Positions 1 through 6,147 of a stretch of 6,312 bases of DNA are shown in pieces. This DNA comes from Rhodoferax sp. (GTDB lineage: Bacteria > Pseudomonadota > Gammaproteobacteria > Burkholderiales > Burkholderiaceae_C), in assembly GCA_021737905.1 (NCBI GenBank), contig JAIPDA010000143.1, forward strand, positions 1 to 6,312, written 5' to 3'. Below the pieces are notes generated by a model. It ran no database searches, was not told where the DNA came from, and saw nothing but the letters and a program-made list of their open reading frames with translations. Position 1 is the stretch's first letter. Each line of letters starts with the position of its first letter. Made by a program: the position numbers and the translations under genes.

Positions 1-499
1 CCACCATGACGCTGATGTGGTCCACCATGCCCACCGCAGTGATCACCGAGTCCAGCGAAAACACAATGTCAATGATGGCAATCTGCCCGATCACGCCCCA
101 GAAGAGCCGCTTACCAGCCGCTTGTAGAACAGCCTGATCGGTCTCGGGTGGCGCATGCTGCTCGCGGGCCTCGACCTCGACAAAAATTTCATGCGCGGCT
201 TTGTACAGCAGAAACACACCGCCGAACAACAAGACCAGGTCGCGCCCGCTGATGCCCTGCCCCAGCAAGCTGAACAAATCAGCTATCAGGCCCATGACCC
301 AGCCCAGCGTGAACAACAGCAGCAAACGCGAGACCATGGCAAAGCCCAGCCCCAGCCGGCGCGCCTGGTCGCGCAGATGCGGCGGCAATCGCCCCACCAG
401 AATCGAGATGAAGATGATGTTGTCAATGCCCAGCACAATTTCCAGGGCGGTCAACATCGCAAAAGCGATCCAGACATTCGGGTCAGATAGAAATTCCAT
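1..499 (-). CDS. TerC/YgdQ-family integral membrane protein (partial, C-terminus beyond left edge)
   Basis: My own reverse-strand translation gives 166 codons from ATG at 499-497, open to the window edge, so roughly the last third of a typical ~240-aa protein is missing. The protein begins MEFLSDPNVWIAF. It carries the two TerC-family signatures: ALEIVLGIDN at residues 18-27 (acidic E20 and D26 inside the first membrane helix) and FSLDSVITAVGM around 147-158. Hydrophobic segments lie near 9-35, 52-80, 85-103 and 133-160, with a charged loop around 108-130. The match is to the YgdQ-like branch of Pfam TerC. Relatives in this superfamily are linked to metal-ion (notably manganese) export or tellurite resistance, but the exact role of this branch is not settled. 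The start is firm because an in-frame TGA lies two codons upstream (503-505). No good Shine-Dalgarno sequence is visible. It lies 123 bp downstream of the RND pump gene on the same strand and probably has its own promoter. Confidence 0.93.
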   Translation of the reverse strand, partial: MEFLSDPNVWIAFAMLTALEIVLGIDNIIFISILVGRLPPHLRDQARRLGLGFAMVSRLLLLFTLGWVMGLIADLFSLLGQGISGRDLVLLFGGVFLLYKAAHEIFVEVEAREQHAPPETDQAVLQAAGKRLFWGVIGQIAIIDIVFSLDSVITAVGMVDHISVMV

Positions 500-550
500 A
501 GGTCAATGCGCCAGGCAAGTGGCGAAAAAATGGGTTGGATCAGCGCTCAA

Positions 551-556
551 AGTATA
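551..556 (-). promoter_or_regulatory. Possible -10 box for the TerC-family gene
   Basis: On the minus strand this reads TATACT, five of six matches to the sigma-70 -10 consensus, about 52 bases before the TerC-family ATG. No convincing -35 hexamer is found 16-18 bases upstream, so this is only a candidate. Confidence 0.3.
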
Positions 557-582
557 GGGATTGCCAGCCACAATTGGGCAGA

Positions 583-599
583 AAAGCGCGACCCGCTTT
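583..599 (-). terminator. Weak hairpin after the RND pump gene
   Basis: A perfect 6-bp inverted repeat, AAAGCG and CGCTTT, encloses a 5-base loop. On the minus strand it lies about 24 bases after the RND stop codon and ends CGCTTTTCT. The run of T is short and three of its bases are in the stem, so termination may be inefficient and read-through into the TerC-family gene is possible. Confidence 0.3.
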
Positions 600-622
600 G
601 AATCTGCGAGCCGTCGACTTGT

Positions 623-3600
623 TCAACGACCGGCGGTGAGCCGGCGAAACATGCGCCCCGCCCACAAGCCCACATCGTCCAGGTAAGTGAACACCACCGG
701 AATCACCAGCAGGCTGAGCACCGTGCTGGTGATCAAGCCGCCGATCACCGCAATGGCCATGGGCGAGCGGAAACTGGCGTCAGACGTACCCCAGCCCACG
801 GCGATCGGCAGCATTCCCGCACCCATGGCGATGGTGGTCATCACAATCGGGCGGGCACGTTTGTGGCACGCATCGAGCAAAGCATCCCACCGGCTCATGC
901 CGGGCACAGCGGGGTGGCCGGCTTGAGCGGGTTTGCCGCGCCGCGCTTCAATGGCGTACTCCACCAGCAAAATCGAGTTTTTGGTGGCGATGCCCATGAG
1001 CATGATCAGGCCAATGAGCGAAGGCATTGAAAAACTCTTTTGGGCCATCAGCAAACCGACAAATGCGCCGCCCAGAGACAGCGGCAAGGCCGCCAAAATG
1101 GTGACCGGGTGCAAAAAGCCTTTGAACAGCAGCACCAGCACGATGTAGATGCACAGCACGCCAATCATCATGGCCAGGCCAAAACTGGCAAAGAGTTCGC
1201 CCATGACTTCGGCGTCGCCGATCTCGATCACTTTCACGCCGGGCGGTAAGTTTTGCAGTGAAGGAAGTTTTTGCACAGCCTGCGTCACATCGCCCAAGGG
1301 CAAGCCGGACAATTCAATTTCAAAGTTGATGTTGCGCTGACGGTCATAGCGGTCGATCACGGCCGGTCCGCCCGCTACTTCGATGCTGGCCACTTGGCCC
1401 AGCATGACGGGGCCACGGCTGCCAGGCACCATCAAACGCTCCAGCGTGCCGAGGTCTTTGCGTGCATCGGCATCGAGCTTGACGACGATGGGCACTTGGC
1501 GCTGCGACAGATTGAGCTTGGGCAGAGCGGCGTCGTAATCGCCCAAAGTGGCTACGCGCAAGGTGTCGCTGATCGCAGCGCTGGTCACGCCCAGATCGGC
1601 CGCCTTGGTGAAGTCAGGACGCACCGCGATTTCAGGGCGCACCAAGCTGGCGGTGGAGGCGATAGAGCCCAGGCCATCGATGGTGCGCAGATCGCGCTCA
1701 ACAGCCATGGCCGCAGTTTGCAAAGCCTGCGGGTCTTCCCCCGTGAGCACCAAAACATATTTCTCGCCCGATCCACCCAAGCCGACTTTGAAGCGCACGC
1801 CGGGCAAGGGCTGCAAGGCCGTCCGGATGTCTTGCTCAATGGCCTGCTTGCGGGGGCGGGTGCCGCGTTGACTCAGCTGGATGGTCAAAGTGGCTTTACG
1901 CACTTCGGCAGCGCCGCTGCCGGCAAACGGATCGCTGCCGGCGCTGCCGCCACCAATGGTGGTGTAGACGCTTTGAACGTCGCTGACCTGCATCACCAAC
2001 TGGCGGGCCTGTTCGGCGCTGGCCTTGGTTTGAGACAGCGTAGCCCCCGGAGGCAACTCGACATACACCTGCGTTTGTGAGTTGTCATCCGGCGGAATAA
2101 AACCTTTGGGCAGCAGCGGCACCAGCATGATGGAGCCAATGAAAAACAAGGTCGCCAGCAGCATGGTGATCACCCGATGCTTCATGCACCAAGCCACCCA
2201 CACCATGTAGCGCTGCAGCCACCGGGGTTCGCGCTCAGCGGTGACGATGGGTTTCATGAGGTAAGCCGCCATCATGGGCGTGAGCACCCGGGCCACCACC
2301 AGCGAAGCAAATACCGCCAGCGAGGCTGTCCAGCCGAACTGTTTGAAAAACTTACCGGGTATACCGCTCATGAAGGCGGTGGGTAAAAATACAGCGATCA
2401 GGGTGAAGGTGGTGGCGATCACCGCCAGGCCAATTTCATCAGCAGCTTCCATAGCGGCCTGGTAAGGTGTTTTGCCCATGCGCAGGTGGCGCACAATGTT
2501 TTCGACCTCCACAATGGCATCGTCCACCAAGATACCAATCACCAGCGAGAGCGCCAGCAAAGTCACCACGTTGATGGAAAAACCCAGGTAAGCCATGCCA
2601 ATGAATGCAGGGATGACCGACAAAGGCAAGGCCACGGCAGATACAAAGGTGGCGCGAAAATCGCGCAAAAACAACCACACCACCAGCACCGCCAAAGCCG
2701 CACCCTCGTACAGCAGCACCAAAGAGCCGCTGTATTCTTCTTCGACAGGTGTCACAAAATCAAAAGACTCTGTGATATCGATGTCGGGGTTTTGCAGCCG
2801 GTAGTCGGCCAAAGCTTGGCGCACCAGGCGACCCACGGCCACTTCGCTCTCACCTTTGCTGCGCACCACCTCAAAGCCCACCACAGCTTGACCATTCAAG
2901 CTGGCGGCGGAACGCGGCTCGGCCAAGGTGTCTTTGACAGAAGCCACCTGGTCCAAACGCACACGGGTGCCACGCGAAGTGGCCAGCTCTATCCTGCCGA
3001 CTTCCTGCGCTGTCTTGACCGTGGCCAAGGTACGCACGGGTTGCTCACCAGCACCCAGGTCCATGCGGCCACCCGAGCCCTCTTGCTGAACCTGCTTGAG
3101 CTGACGGGAAACTTCGGCTGCCGTGATGCCCAGTGATTGCAGCTGGTTGACATTCAGGGCAATCTGTACCTCCCGGGTCACACCGCCGACGCGGCTGACC
3201 GCGCCGACACCGCGCAAAGACAAAAGCTTGCGGCTGATGTCGTTGTCGACCAGCCAAGACAGGGCTTCGTCATCCATGCGCGCAGAACGTACGGTGTAAG
3301 CCAGCACGGGTGAACCCGCCAAATTGAGTTTTTGCACCACGGGGTCACGCAGGTCACCGGGTAAATCGGCGCGCACGCCTTGAATGGCTGAGCGCACATC
3401 GTCCACCGCTTCTTGGACCGGCTTTTCCATGCGGAACTCGGCGGTGATTGACACTGTGCCGTCTTGCACTTTGGTGGTGATGTGCTTGAGGCCTTGCAGC
3501 GGCGCCAACGCGTTTTCAAGCTTGCGGGCGACGTCGGTTTCCAGCTGCGAAGGCGCCGCACCCGGCAAGCTGGCGGTGACCGTGATGGTGGGCACGTCCA

Positions 3601-3721
3601 GGTCGGGAAAGTTTTGCACTTTCATGGAGCCGAACGCAACGAAGCCCGCCACAGTCAGCAGCACAAAGAGCATGACCGCCGGAATCGGGTTGCGAATCGA
3701 CCAAGAAGAGACGTTCAACAA
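623..3721 (-). CDS. HAE-type RND efflux transporter permease (inner-membrane pump subunit)
   Basis: This 1032-aa protein is full length for an AcrB/MdtB-like RND pump, which exports drugs or other hydrophobic compounds in exchange for protons as an inner-membrane trimer. A first transmembrane helix (about 13-31) follows the conserved SSWSIRNPIP opening. The first porter domain spans about 35-330, helices 2-6 about 338-487, helix 7 about 517-536, the second porter domain about 545-840, and helices 8-12 about 846-1012. The proton-relay residues are present: D400-D401 in helix 4 (GILVDDAIVEVEN), K914 in helix 10 (GIATKNSILLVEYA) and R955/R957 before helix 11. The KNSILLVEYA pattern and length fit hydrophobe/amphiphile exporters rather than CzcA metal pumps, but the substrate cannot be read from sequence. 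The start must be TTG at 3721 or the next TTG at 3718: an in-frame stop lies three codons upstream, and the first ATG (codon 17) would cut into helix 1. It follows the adaptor gene by nine bases, clearly in one operon. Confidence 0.96.
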   Translation of the reverse strand: MLNVSSWSIRNPIPAVMLFVLLTVAGFVAFGSMKVQNFPDLDVPTITVTASLPGAAPSQLETDVARKLENALAPLQGLKHITTKVQDGTVSITAEFRMEKPVQEAVDDVRSAIQGVRADLPGDLRDPVVQKLNLAGSPVLAYTVRSARMDDEALSWLVDNDISRKLLSLRGVGAVSRVGGVTREVQIALNVNQLQSLGITAAEVSRQLKQVQQEGSGGRMDLGAGEQPVRTLATVKTAQEVGRIELATSRGTRVRLDQVASVKDTLAEPRSAASLNGQAVVGFEVVRSKGESEVAVGRLVRQALADYRLQNPDIDITESFDFVTPVEEEYSGSLVLLYEGAALAVLVVWLFLRDFRATFVSAVALPLSVIPAFIGMAYLGFSINVVTLLALSLVIGILVDDAIVEVENIVRHLRMGKTPYQAAMEAADEIGLAVIATTFTLIAVFLPTAFMSGIPGKFFKQFGWTASLAVFASLVVARVLTPMMAAYLMKPIVTAEREPRWLQRYMVWVAWCMKHRVITMLLATLFFIGSIMLVPLLPKGFIPPDDNSQTQVYVELPPGATLSQTKASAEQARQLVMQVSDVQSVYTTIGGGSAGSDPFAGSGAAEVRKATLTIQLSQRGTRPRKQAIEQDIRTALQPLPGVRFKVGLGGSGEKYVLVLTGEDPQALQTAAMAVERDLRTIDGLGSIASTASLVRPEIAVRPDFTKAADLGVTSAAISDTLRVATLGDYDAALPKLNLSQRQVPIVVKLDADARKDLGTLERLMVPGSRGPVMLGQVASIEVAGGPAVIDRYDRQRNINFEIELSGLPLGDVTQAVQKLPSLQNLPPGVKVIEIGDAEVMGELFASFGLAMMIGVLCIYIVLVLLFKGFLHPVTILAALPLSLGGAFVGLLMAQKSFSMPSLIGLIMLMGIATKNSILLVEYAIEARRGKPAQAGHPAVPGMSRWDALLDACHKRARPIVMTTIAMGAGMLPIAVGWGTSDASFRSPMAIAVIGGLITSTVLSLLVIPVVFTYLDDVGLWAGRMFRRLTAGR

Positions 3722-3725
3722 GGCG

Positions 3726-3732
3726 TCCCCTT
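3726..3732 (-). promoter_or_regulatory. Shine-Dalgarno sequence for the TTG-started RND gene, overlapping the adaptor stop
   Basis: The minus strand reads TAAGGGGACGCC then TTG TTG. The AAGGGGA ribosome-binding sequence shares two bases with the adaptor stop codon TAA and sits 4-5 bases before the first TTG. This decides the start of the pump gene and suggests translational coupling by re-initiation. Confidence 0.7.
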
Positions 3733-4831
3733 ATTTGGCTGTCAAGGTGGCTGGAGCTGCATCGACCACGCGTACCGTATCGCCATGGTTCAGAAAAGCG
3801 CCACCAGCGGTCACCACGCGGGCATCGGCCAACAGGCCCAGCACAATTTCGATACGCTCACCACTTTGACGACCTGTTTGCACCTTGACCTGCTTGGCCT
3901 TGTTGTCAGCGCCCACGGTGTAGACGTAGCTGAAACCATCGCGCACCACCACCGCACTTTGCGGCACGGTCAGCGCCTGGCTTTGACCCAGGGTGATCTC
4001 GCCCTTGGCGTACATGCCTGCGCGGGCACTGCCGGTGGGGCCGATCAGGTCGACATACACCAGCGCGTTACGGGTTTGCAAATCCACCGAGGGGGCCAGC
4101 ATCCGCACTTTGCCTTGCAGCCGCTGCCCGCTGGCGGCGGTGATCTGCACGGGCGCGCCCACTTTCACACGCCCCAGGTCTGCAGCCATCACCTCGGCGC
4201 GCCATTCGATGCGGCCTTGACGAATCAGCCGGAACAATTCGGTCCCAGCGCTCACCACGCTTCCCTCTGTGGCCTGGCGGGCCGAAATCACACCCGCATC
4301 AGGCGCGCGAACCTGGGTTTGAGACAGTCGCACGTTTTGCAGTTGAACCAGGGCACGCGCTGACTGCACGCGTGCCTGGGCCGAAGCGTCAGCGGCCAGG
4401 GCTTGACTCAACTGTGCGCTGCTGTAAAAGCCCTGTAGCTGCAAACTGCGGGCACGCTCGGCTTGGGCCTTAGCTTCTTGAGCGCTGGCAGCAGCCTCTG
4501 CCAAAGTGCCTTCTGCCTGCGCCAGTTCAGCCCGAAGGCTGTCGGCTTGCAAGGTCGCCAAGACATCCCCGCGCTGAACCCGATCGCCCACATTGACACG
4601 CACTTCGGTGATCTTCAGGCCATTGGCCTCGGCGCCGATAATGGCCTCTTGCCACGCAGCCAAAGACCCGTTGGCTAAAACCGACTCCAACATAGACGCT
4701 TGCTGCGGCTTGACCAAAACCACCGTGAGGCTTGGCTTGGCGGGCTGAACTGCTTTGTTTTTTTCATCAGCCGCTAGGGCAAAACTGCTAAAAACGACCC
4801 CCAAGCAGACCATCCAGATACATTTCTTCAT
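3731..4831 (-). CDS. RND efflux periplasmic adaptor subunit (HlyD/AcrA-type membrane fusion protein)
   Basis: This 366-aa protein bridges the inner-membrane RND pump and an outer-membrane channel in the periplasm. It opens with a Sec signal peptide: KK, a hydrophobic core at about 5-17, and an ALA-A processing site near residues 18-21. The cysteines at 4 and 9 do not form a lipobox, so it is probably not a lipoprotein. The first lipoyl half-motif is at about 62-98 (GLKITEVRVNVGDRVQRGDVLATL). An Ala/Gln-rich coiled-coil hairpin spans about 98-170, and the second lipoyl half runs about 172-203 (VRAPDAGVISARQATEGSVV). A beta-barrel at about 205-280 and a membrane-proximal domain to about 352 complete the usual order. 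No His-rich or Cys-rich metal-binding segment is seen. The ATG is preceded by in-frame TAA two codons upstream. The nearest Shine-Dalgarno (AAGGA) is 13 bases away, longer than usual. It is the first gene of the operon with the RND pump downstream. Confidence 0.95.
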   Translation of the reverse strand: MKKCIWMVCLGVVFSSFALAADEKNKAVQPAKPSLTVVLVKPQQASMLESVLANGSLAAWQEAIIGAEANGLKITEVRVNVGDRVQRGDVLATLQADSLRAELAQAEGTLAEAAASAQEAKAQAERARSLQLQGFYSSAQLSQALAADASAQARVQSARALVQLQNVRLSQTQVRAPDAGVISARQATEGSVVSAGTELFRLIRQGRIEWRAEVMAADLGRVKVGAPVQITAASGQRLQGKVRMLAPSVDLQTRNALVYVDLIGPTGSARAGMYAKGEITLGQSQALTVPQSAVVVRDGFSYVYTVGADNKAKQVKVQTGRQSGERIEIVLGLLADARVVTAGGAFLNHGDTVRVVDAAPATLTAK

Positions 4832-4876
4832 GATTTACGCGCATTCCTTCATTTGGCTGGAAGTGTATCGATTGCC

Positions 4877-4894
4877 ATGAAATACATATTTCAT
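4877..4894. promoter_or_regulatory. 18-bp perfect palindrome, candidate operator of the efflux operon
   Basis: ATGAAATA and TATTTCAT form a perfect 8+8 inverted repeat around a 2-bp centre. It lies 46-63 bp upstream of the adaptor ATG, where an operator would overlap the promoter. Size and symmetry suit a dimeric repressor such as TetR or MarR type, but no regulator gene is in the window. A TACACT -10-like box lies just downstream at about 4865-4870 on the minus strand, without a good -35. Confidence 0.5.
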
Positions 4895-4943
4895 CGCGGG
4901 CAAAACCTCGCTTTTTTGCATGGTCGACACGCGTTAGCAGTAA

Positions 4944-4970
4944 AAAAGCCAACCGCTGGGGTTGGCTTTT
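4944..4970. terminator. Strong bidirectional rho-independent terminator
   Basis: A perfect 11-bp stem, AAAAGCCAACC against GGTTGGCTTTT, encloses the 5-base loop GCTGG. The stem ends in T-runs on both strands, with six A before it at 4942-4947, so it can stop transcription both ways. It lies 113 bp upstream of the adaptor start and insulates the efflux operon from transcription arriving from the right. No intact gene ends into it on either strand, so the gene it originally served may have been lost. Confidence 0.85.
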
Positions 4971-5160
4971 AAGCTTGTAGCAAGTTGAGCGAACAAGCTA
5001 TCACCGGTCGCCCCTGGTACCACATTGTTTTTGCGCAGCTCGCAAGTTCAAGCCCTTGTCCGCGCACCGGCCGGCGGGGGACACATGCTTTTAAAGCTTG
5101 ACGGGCGCCACATGCTCCTTCTTGGTTTGAAACTGGGATTGGGCTGGATCACTCAGACGC
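4971..5160. other. 190-bp stretch with no recognisable gene, probable element junction
   Basis: No family-matching reading frame is seen here on either strand. An open plus-strand frame from TTG at 5025 has no recognisable motif and overlaps the recombinase remnant in another frame. The similar strings GCTTTTAAGCTTG (4965-4977) and GCTTTTAAAGCTTG (5087-5100), and CACATGCT at 5082-5089 and 5109-5116, occur here. The recombinase frame is blocked by TGA at 5128-5130; recombinase-like residues appear to resume just after it. Confidence 0.5.
4972..4999. repeat. Short inverted repeat beside the terminator
   Basis: AGCTTGT (4972-4978) and ACAAGCT (4993-4999) are perfect reverse complements separated by 14 bases. 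The repeat directly abuts the terminator stem. It could be a regulatory site, part of an old recombination site, or chance. Confidence 0.3.
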
Positions 5161-5493
5161 ATGCCGGCAGCCTTGACGGAGCAATTGCGCGGCCATTTGC
5201 GCTCGCCGGATGTGGTCCGAGATGTCCTGCCGCAGGCCCAGAAATACGACCCGACCCTGGACGAGGCCATTGTCACGGTGACCATGCAGCGTCTCGACGA
5301 TGTCTGGGACCAACTGTTCCCTGCCGAGCAGATGCGGATTGTGCGGTTGCTGGTTCGCCAGGTGAATGTCTCGCCCAACAACATGTCGATGGATCTGCAT
5401 CCCACGGGCATCCAGCGACTGGTGCTTGAGTTGCATCACAAGAAACTGCAACCCGAGCCAGCCACGGAATTGGCAGCGGAGGCAATGGCATGA
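5161..5493 (+). pseudogene. Truncated large serine recombinase, C-terminal remnant
   Basis: The 110 residues match the C-terminal end of phage/ICE-type large serine recombinases. After the zinc-ribbon region these proteins have an RxPAA segment, a helical stretch ending in a DxLWDxLFPAEQxRIVxLLV motif, and a short beta tail. Here that is QRLDDVWDQLFPAEQMRIVR at residues 43-62, then VRQVNVSPNNMSMDLH. Intact proteins are about 450-600 aa; the N-terminal resolvase domain with the catalytic serine, the recombinase domain and the zinc ribbon are all absent. Family-like residues (GSLRRMPAA) begin before the first ATG, just after an in-frame TGA at 5128-5130, so the ATG is probably not an ancestral start. 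No good ribosome-binding site precedes it. The stop overlaps the next gene by ATGA, an arrangement presumably inherited from the intact operon. It cannot recombine DNA by itself. The family assignment is from recalled motif patterns. Confidence 0.8.
5478..5482 (+). promoter_or_regulatory. Shine-Dalgarno sequence of the recombinase companion gene
   Basis: GGAGG lies inside the end of the recombinase remnant, seven bases before the ATG at 5490. It picks that start over the in-frame later ATG codons and means the companion gene could still be translated if transcribed. Confidence 0.65.
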
Positions 5494-5936
5494 GCGAGAT
5501 TCAAATCAGATCCACTGGCACCACGGAAGTGATTCAATCCAGCGATGGCCGGATCACGCTGTCGGTACCGATTCAGATCAAACGCCGCAGTGGTCGTAAA
5601 CAAATGACGCTGCCTAACGGGCAATCAGGTCAGCCGGGAAAACTGCTGCGGCCGTGGGACGTGGCGGCCACACCGCTGCAACTGGCTCTGGCCAGGGGCC
5701 ACCGGTGGCTGGCCATGCTGGAGTCCGGCAAGGTGAAAAACCTGACTGAAATTGCAGCACTGGAGGGAGTCGACAACAGCTACGTCAGCCGGATGGTGAA
5801 CCTGACCACGCTGGCACCAGACATCGTTGAGGCGATTCTGGAGGATGCGCTGCCGGACCACCTGACGCTGTTTGATCTTGCGGTGGACCCGCCTGCGCTT
5901 TGGGAGGTGCAGCGGTTACGGATTTGGTCAGGCTGA
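5490..5936 (+). CDS. Helix-turn-helix companion protein of serine recombinase (hypothetical)
   Basis: This 148-aa protein resembles small proteins encoded directly after large serine recombinases in proteobacterial mobile elements; in some relatives the same segment seems to follow the recombinase more closely. The N-terminal 40 residues look like beta strands with a basic patch (IQIKRRSGRK, 28-37). Residues 58-80 are helical (LARGHRWLAMLESGKV). Residues 84-117 form a likely helix-turn-helix, NLTEIAALEGVDNSYVSRM followed by LAPDIVEAIL, the pattern seen in ParB-like and recombinase-associated DNA-binding domains. The length is close to that remembered for the family, so it appears intact although the recombinase before it is truncated. 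ATG overlaps the recombinase stop (ATGA), with GGAGG seven bases upstream, suggesting translational coupling. Its function is unknown; a DNA-binding helper or directionality role in recombination is inference only. Confidence 0.75.
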   Translation: MSEIQIRSTGTTEVIQSSDGRITLSVPIQIKRRSGRKQMTLPNGQSGQPGKLLRPWDVAATPLQLALARGHRWLAMLESGKVKNLTEIAALEGVDNSYVSRMVNLTTLAPDIVEAILEDALPDHLTLFDLAVDPPALWEVQRLRIWSG

Positions 5937-5954
5937 GACTGTAAAAGGACAGTG

Positions 5955-6035
5955 ATGGCTACTGACTTCAAGGCAGCGTTAGCAGACAGCCGTTTACGGC
6001 GGAGGCTACCTGCTACCGGCCAGAAGCTGACGTAG
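5955..6035 (+). CDS. Possible 26-aa small ORF after the companion gene
   Basis: ATG at 5955 opens 26 codons ending in TAG, beginning MATDFKAALADSRLRRR, with five Arg among the residues. AAAGGA lies five bases upstream, a good ribosome-binding sequence. It starts 18 bases after the companion gene stop, so it could belong to the same transcript. I do not recognise it; it may be a truncated gene start or chance. Confidence 0.25.
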   Translation: MATDFKAALADSRLRRRLPATGQKLT

Positions 6036-6061
6036 GCTGAAAGATGTTAACGGGCTGCATT

Positions 6062-6106
6062 GAACTGATTACCGTTATGAAGCCAATCAGCTAAATCGAA
6101 CTGATT
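6062..6106. repeat. Short direct and inverted repeats in an AT-richer intergenic stretch
   Basis: GAACTGATT occurs at 6062-6070 and again at 6098-6106, 36 bp apart. Between them AATCAG (6085-6090) is the reverse complement of CTGATT, giving three copies of the hexamer in alternating orientation. The surrounding 5937-6147 gap between converging genes holds no large gene and no clear terminator; only a 5-bp hairpin (CCAGC/GCTGG, 6142-6156) spans the regulator stop codon. The repeats could be protein-binding sites or chance. Confidence 0.3.
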
Positions 6107-6147
6107 GACTGCCATTTTGCTCATTTAAGTTTCTGGGCGTCCCAGCA

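Noticed and set aside
155..557. Two plus-strand open frames opposite the TerC-family gene
   Set aside because: The minus strand carries clear TerC motifs; these frames are Gln/Arg-rich or Ser-rich shadows of it.
1271..2080. Long plus-strand open frame (269 codons) opposite the RND gene
   Set aside because: It is fully antisense to a well-supported pump gene and is rich in His, Gln, Ala and Gly as expected for a shadow frame in GC-rich coding DNA; it has no recognisable domain.
3464..4363. Plus-strand open frame of 299 codons spanning the adaptor/RND junction
   Set aside because: It is antisense to two confirmed genes, with a His-rich composition typical of reverse-complement shadows and no family motif.
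5030..5080. tRNA-like T-loop string GTTCAAGCC
   Set aside because: It matches the T-loop pattern, but the flanking bases do not form a proper 5-bp T-stem, and no anticodon or acceptor arms could be folded around it.
5025..5429. 134-codon plus-strand frame starting TTG at 5025
   Set aside because: It overlaps the recombinase remnant in a different frame, has no recognisable motif, and becomes Pro/Cys/Arg-rich where the real frame is conserved.
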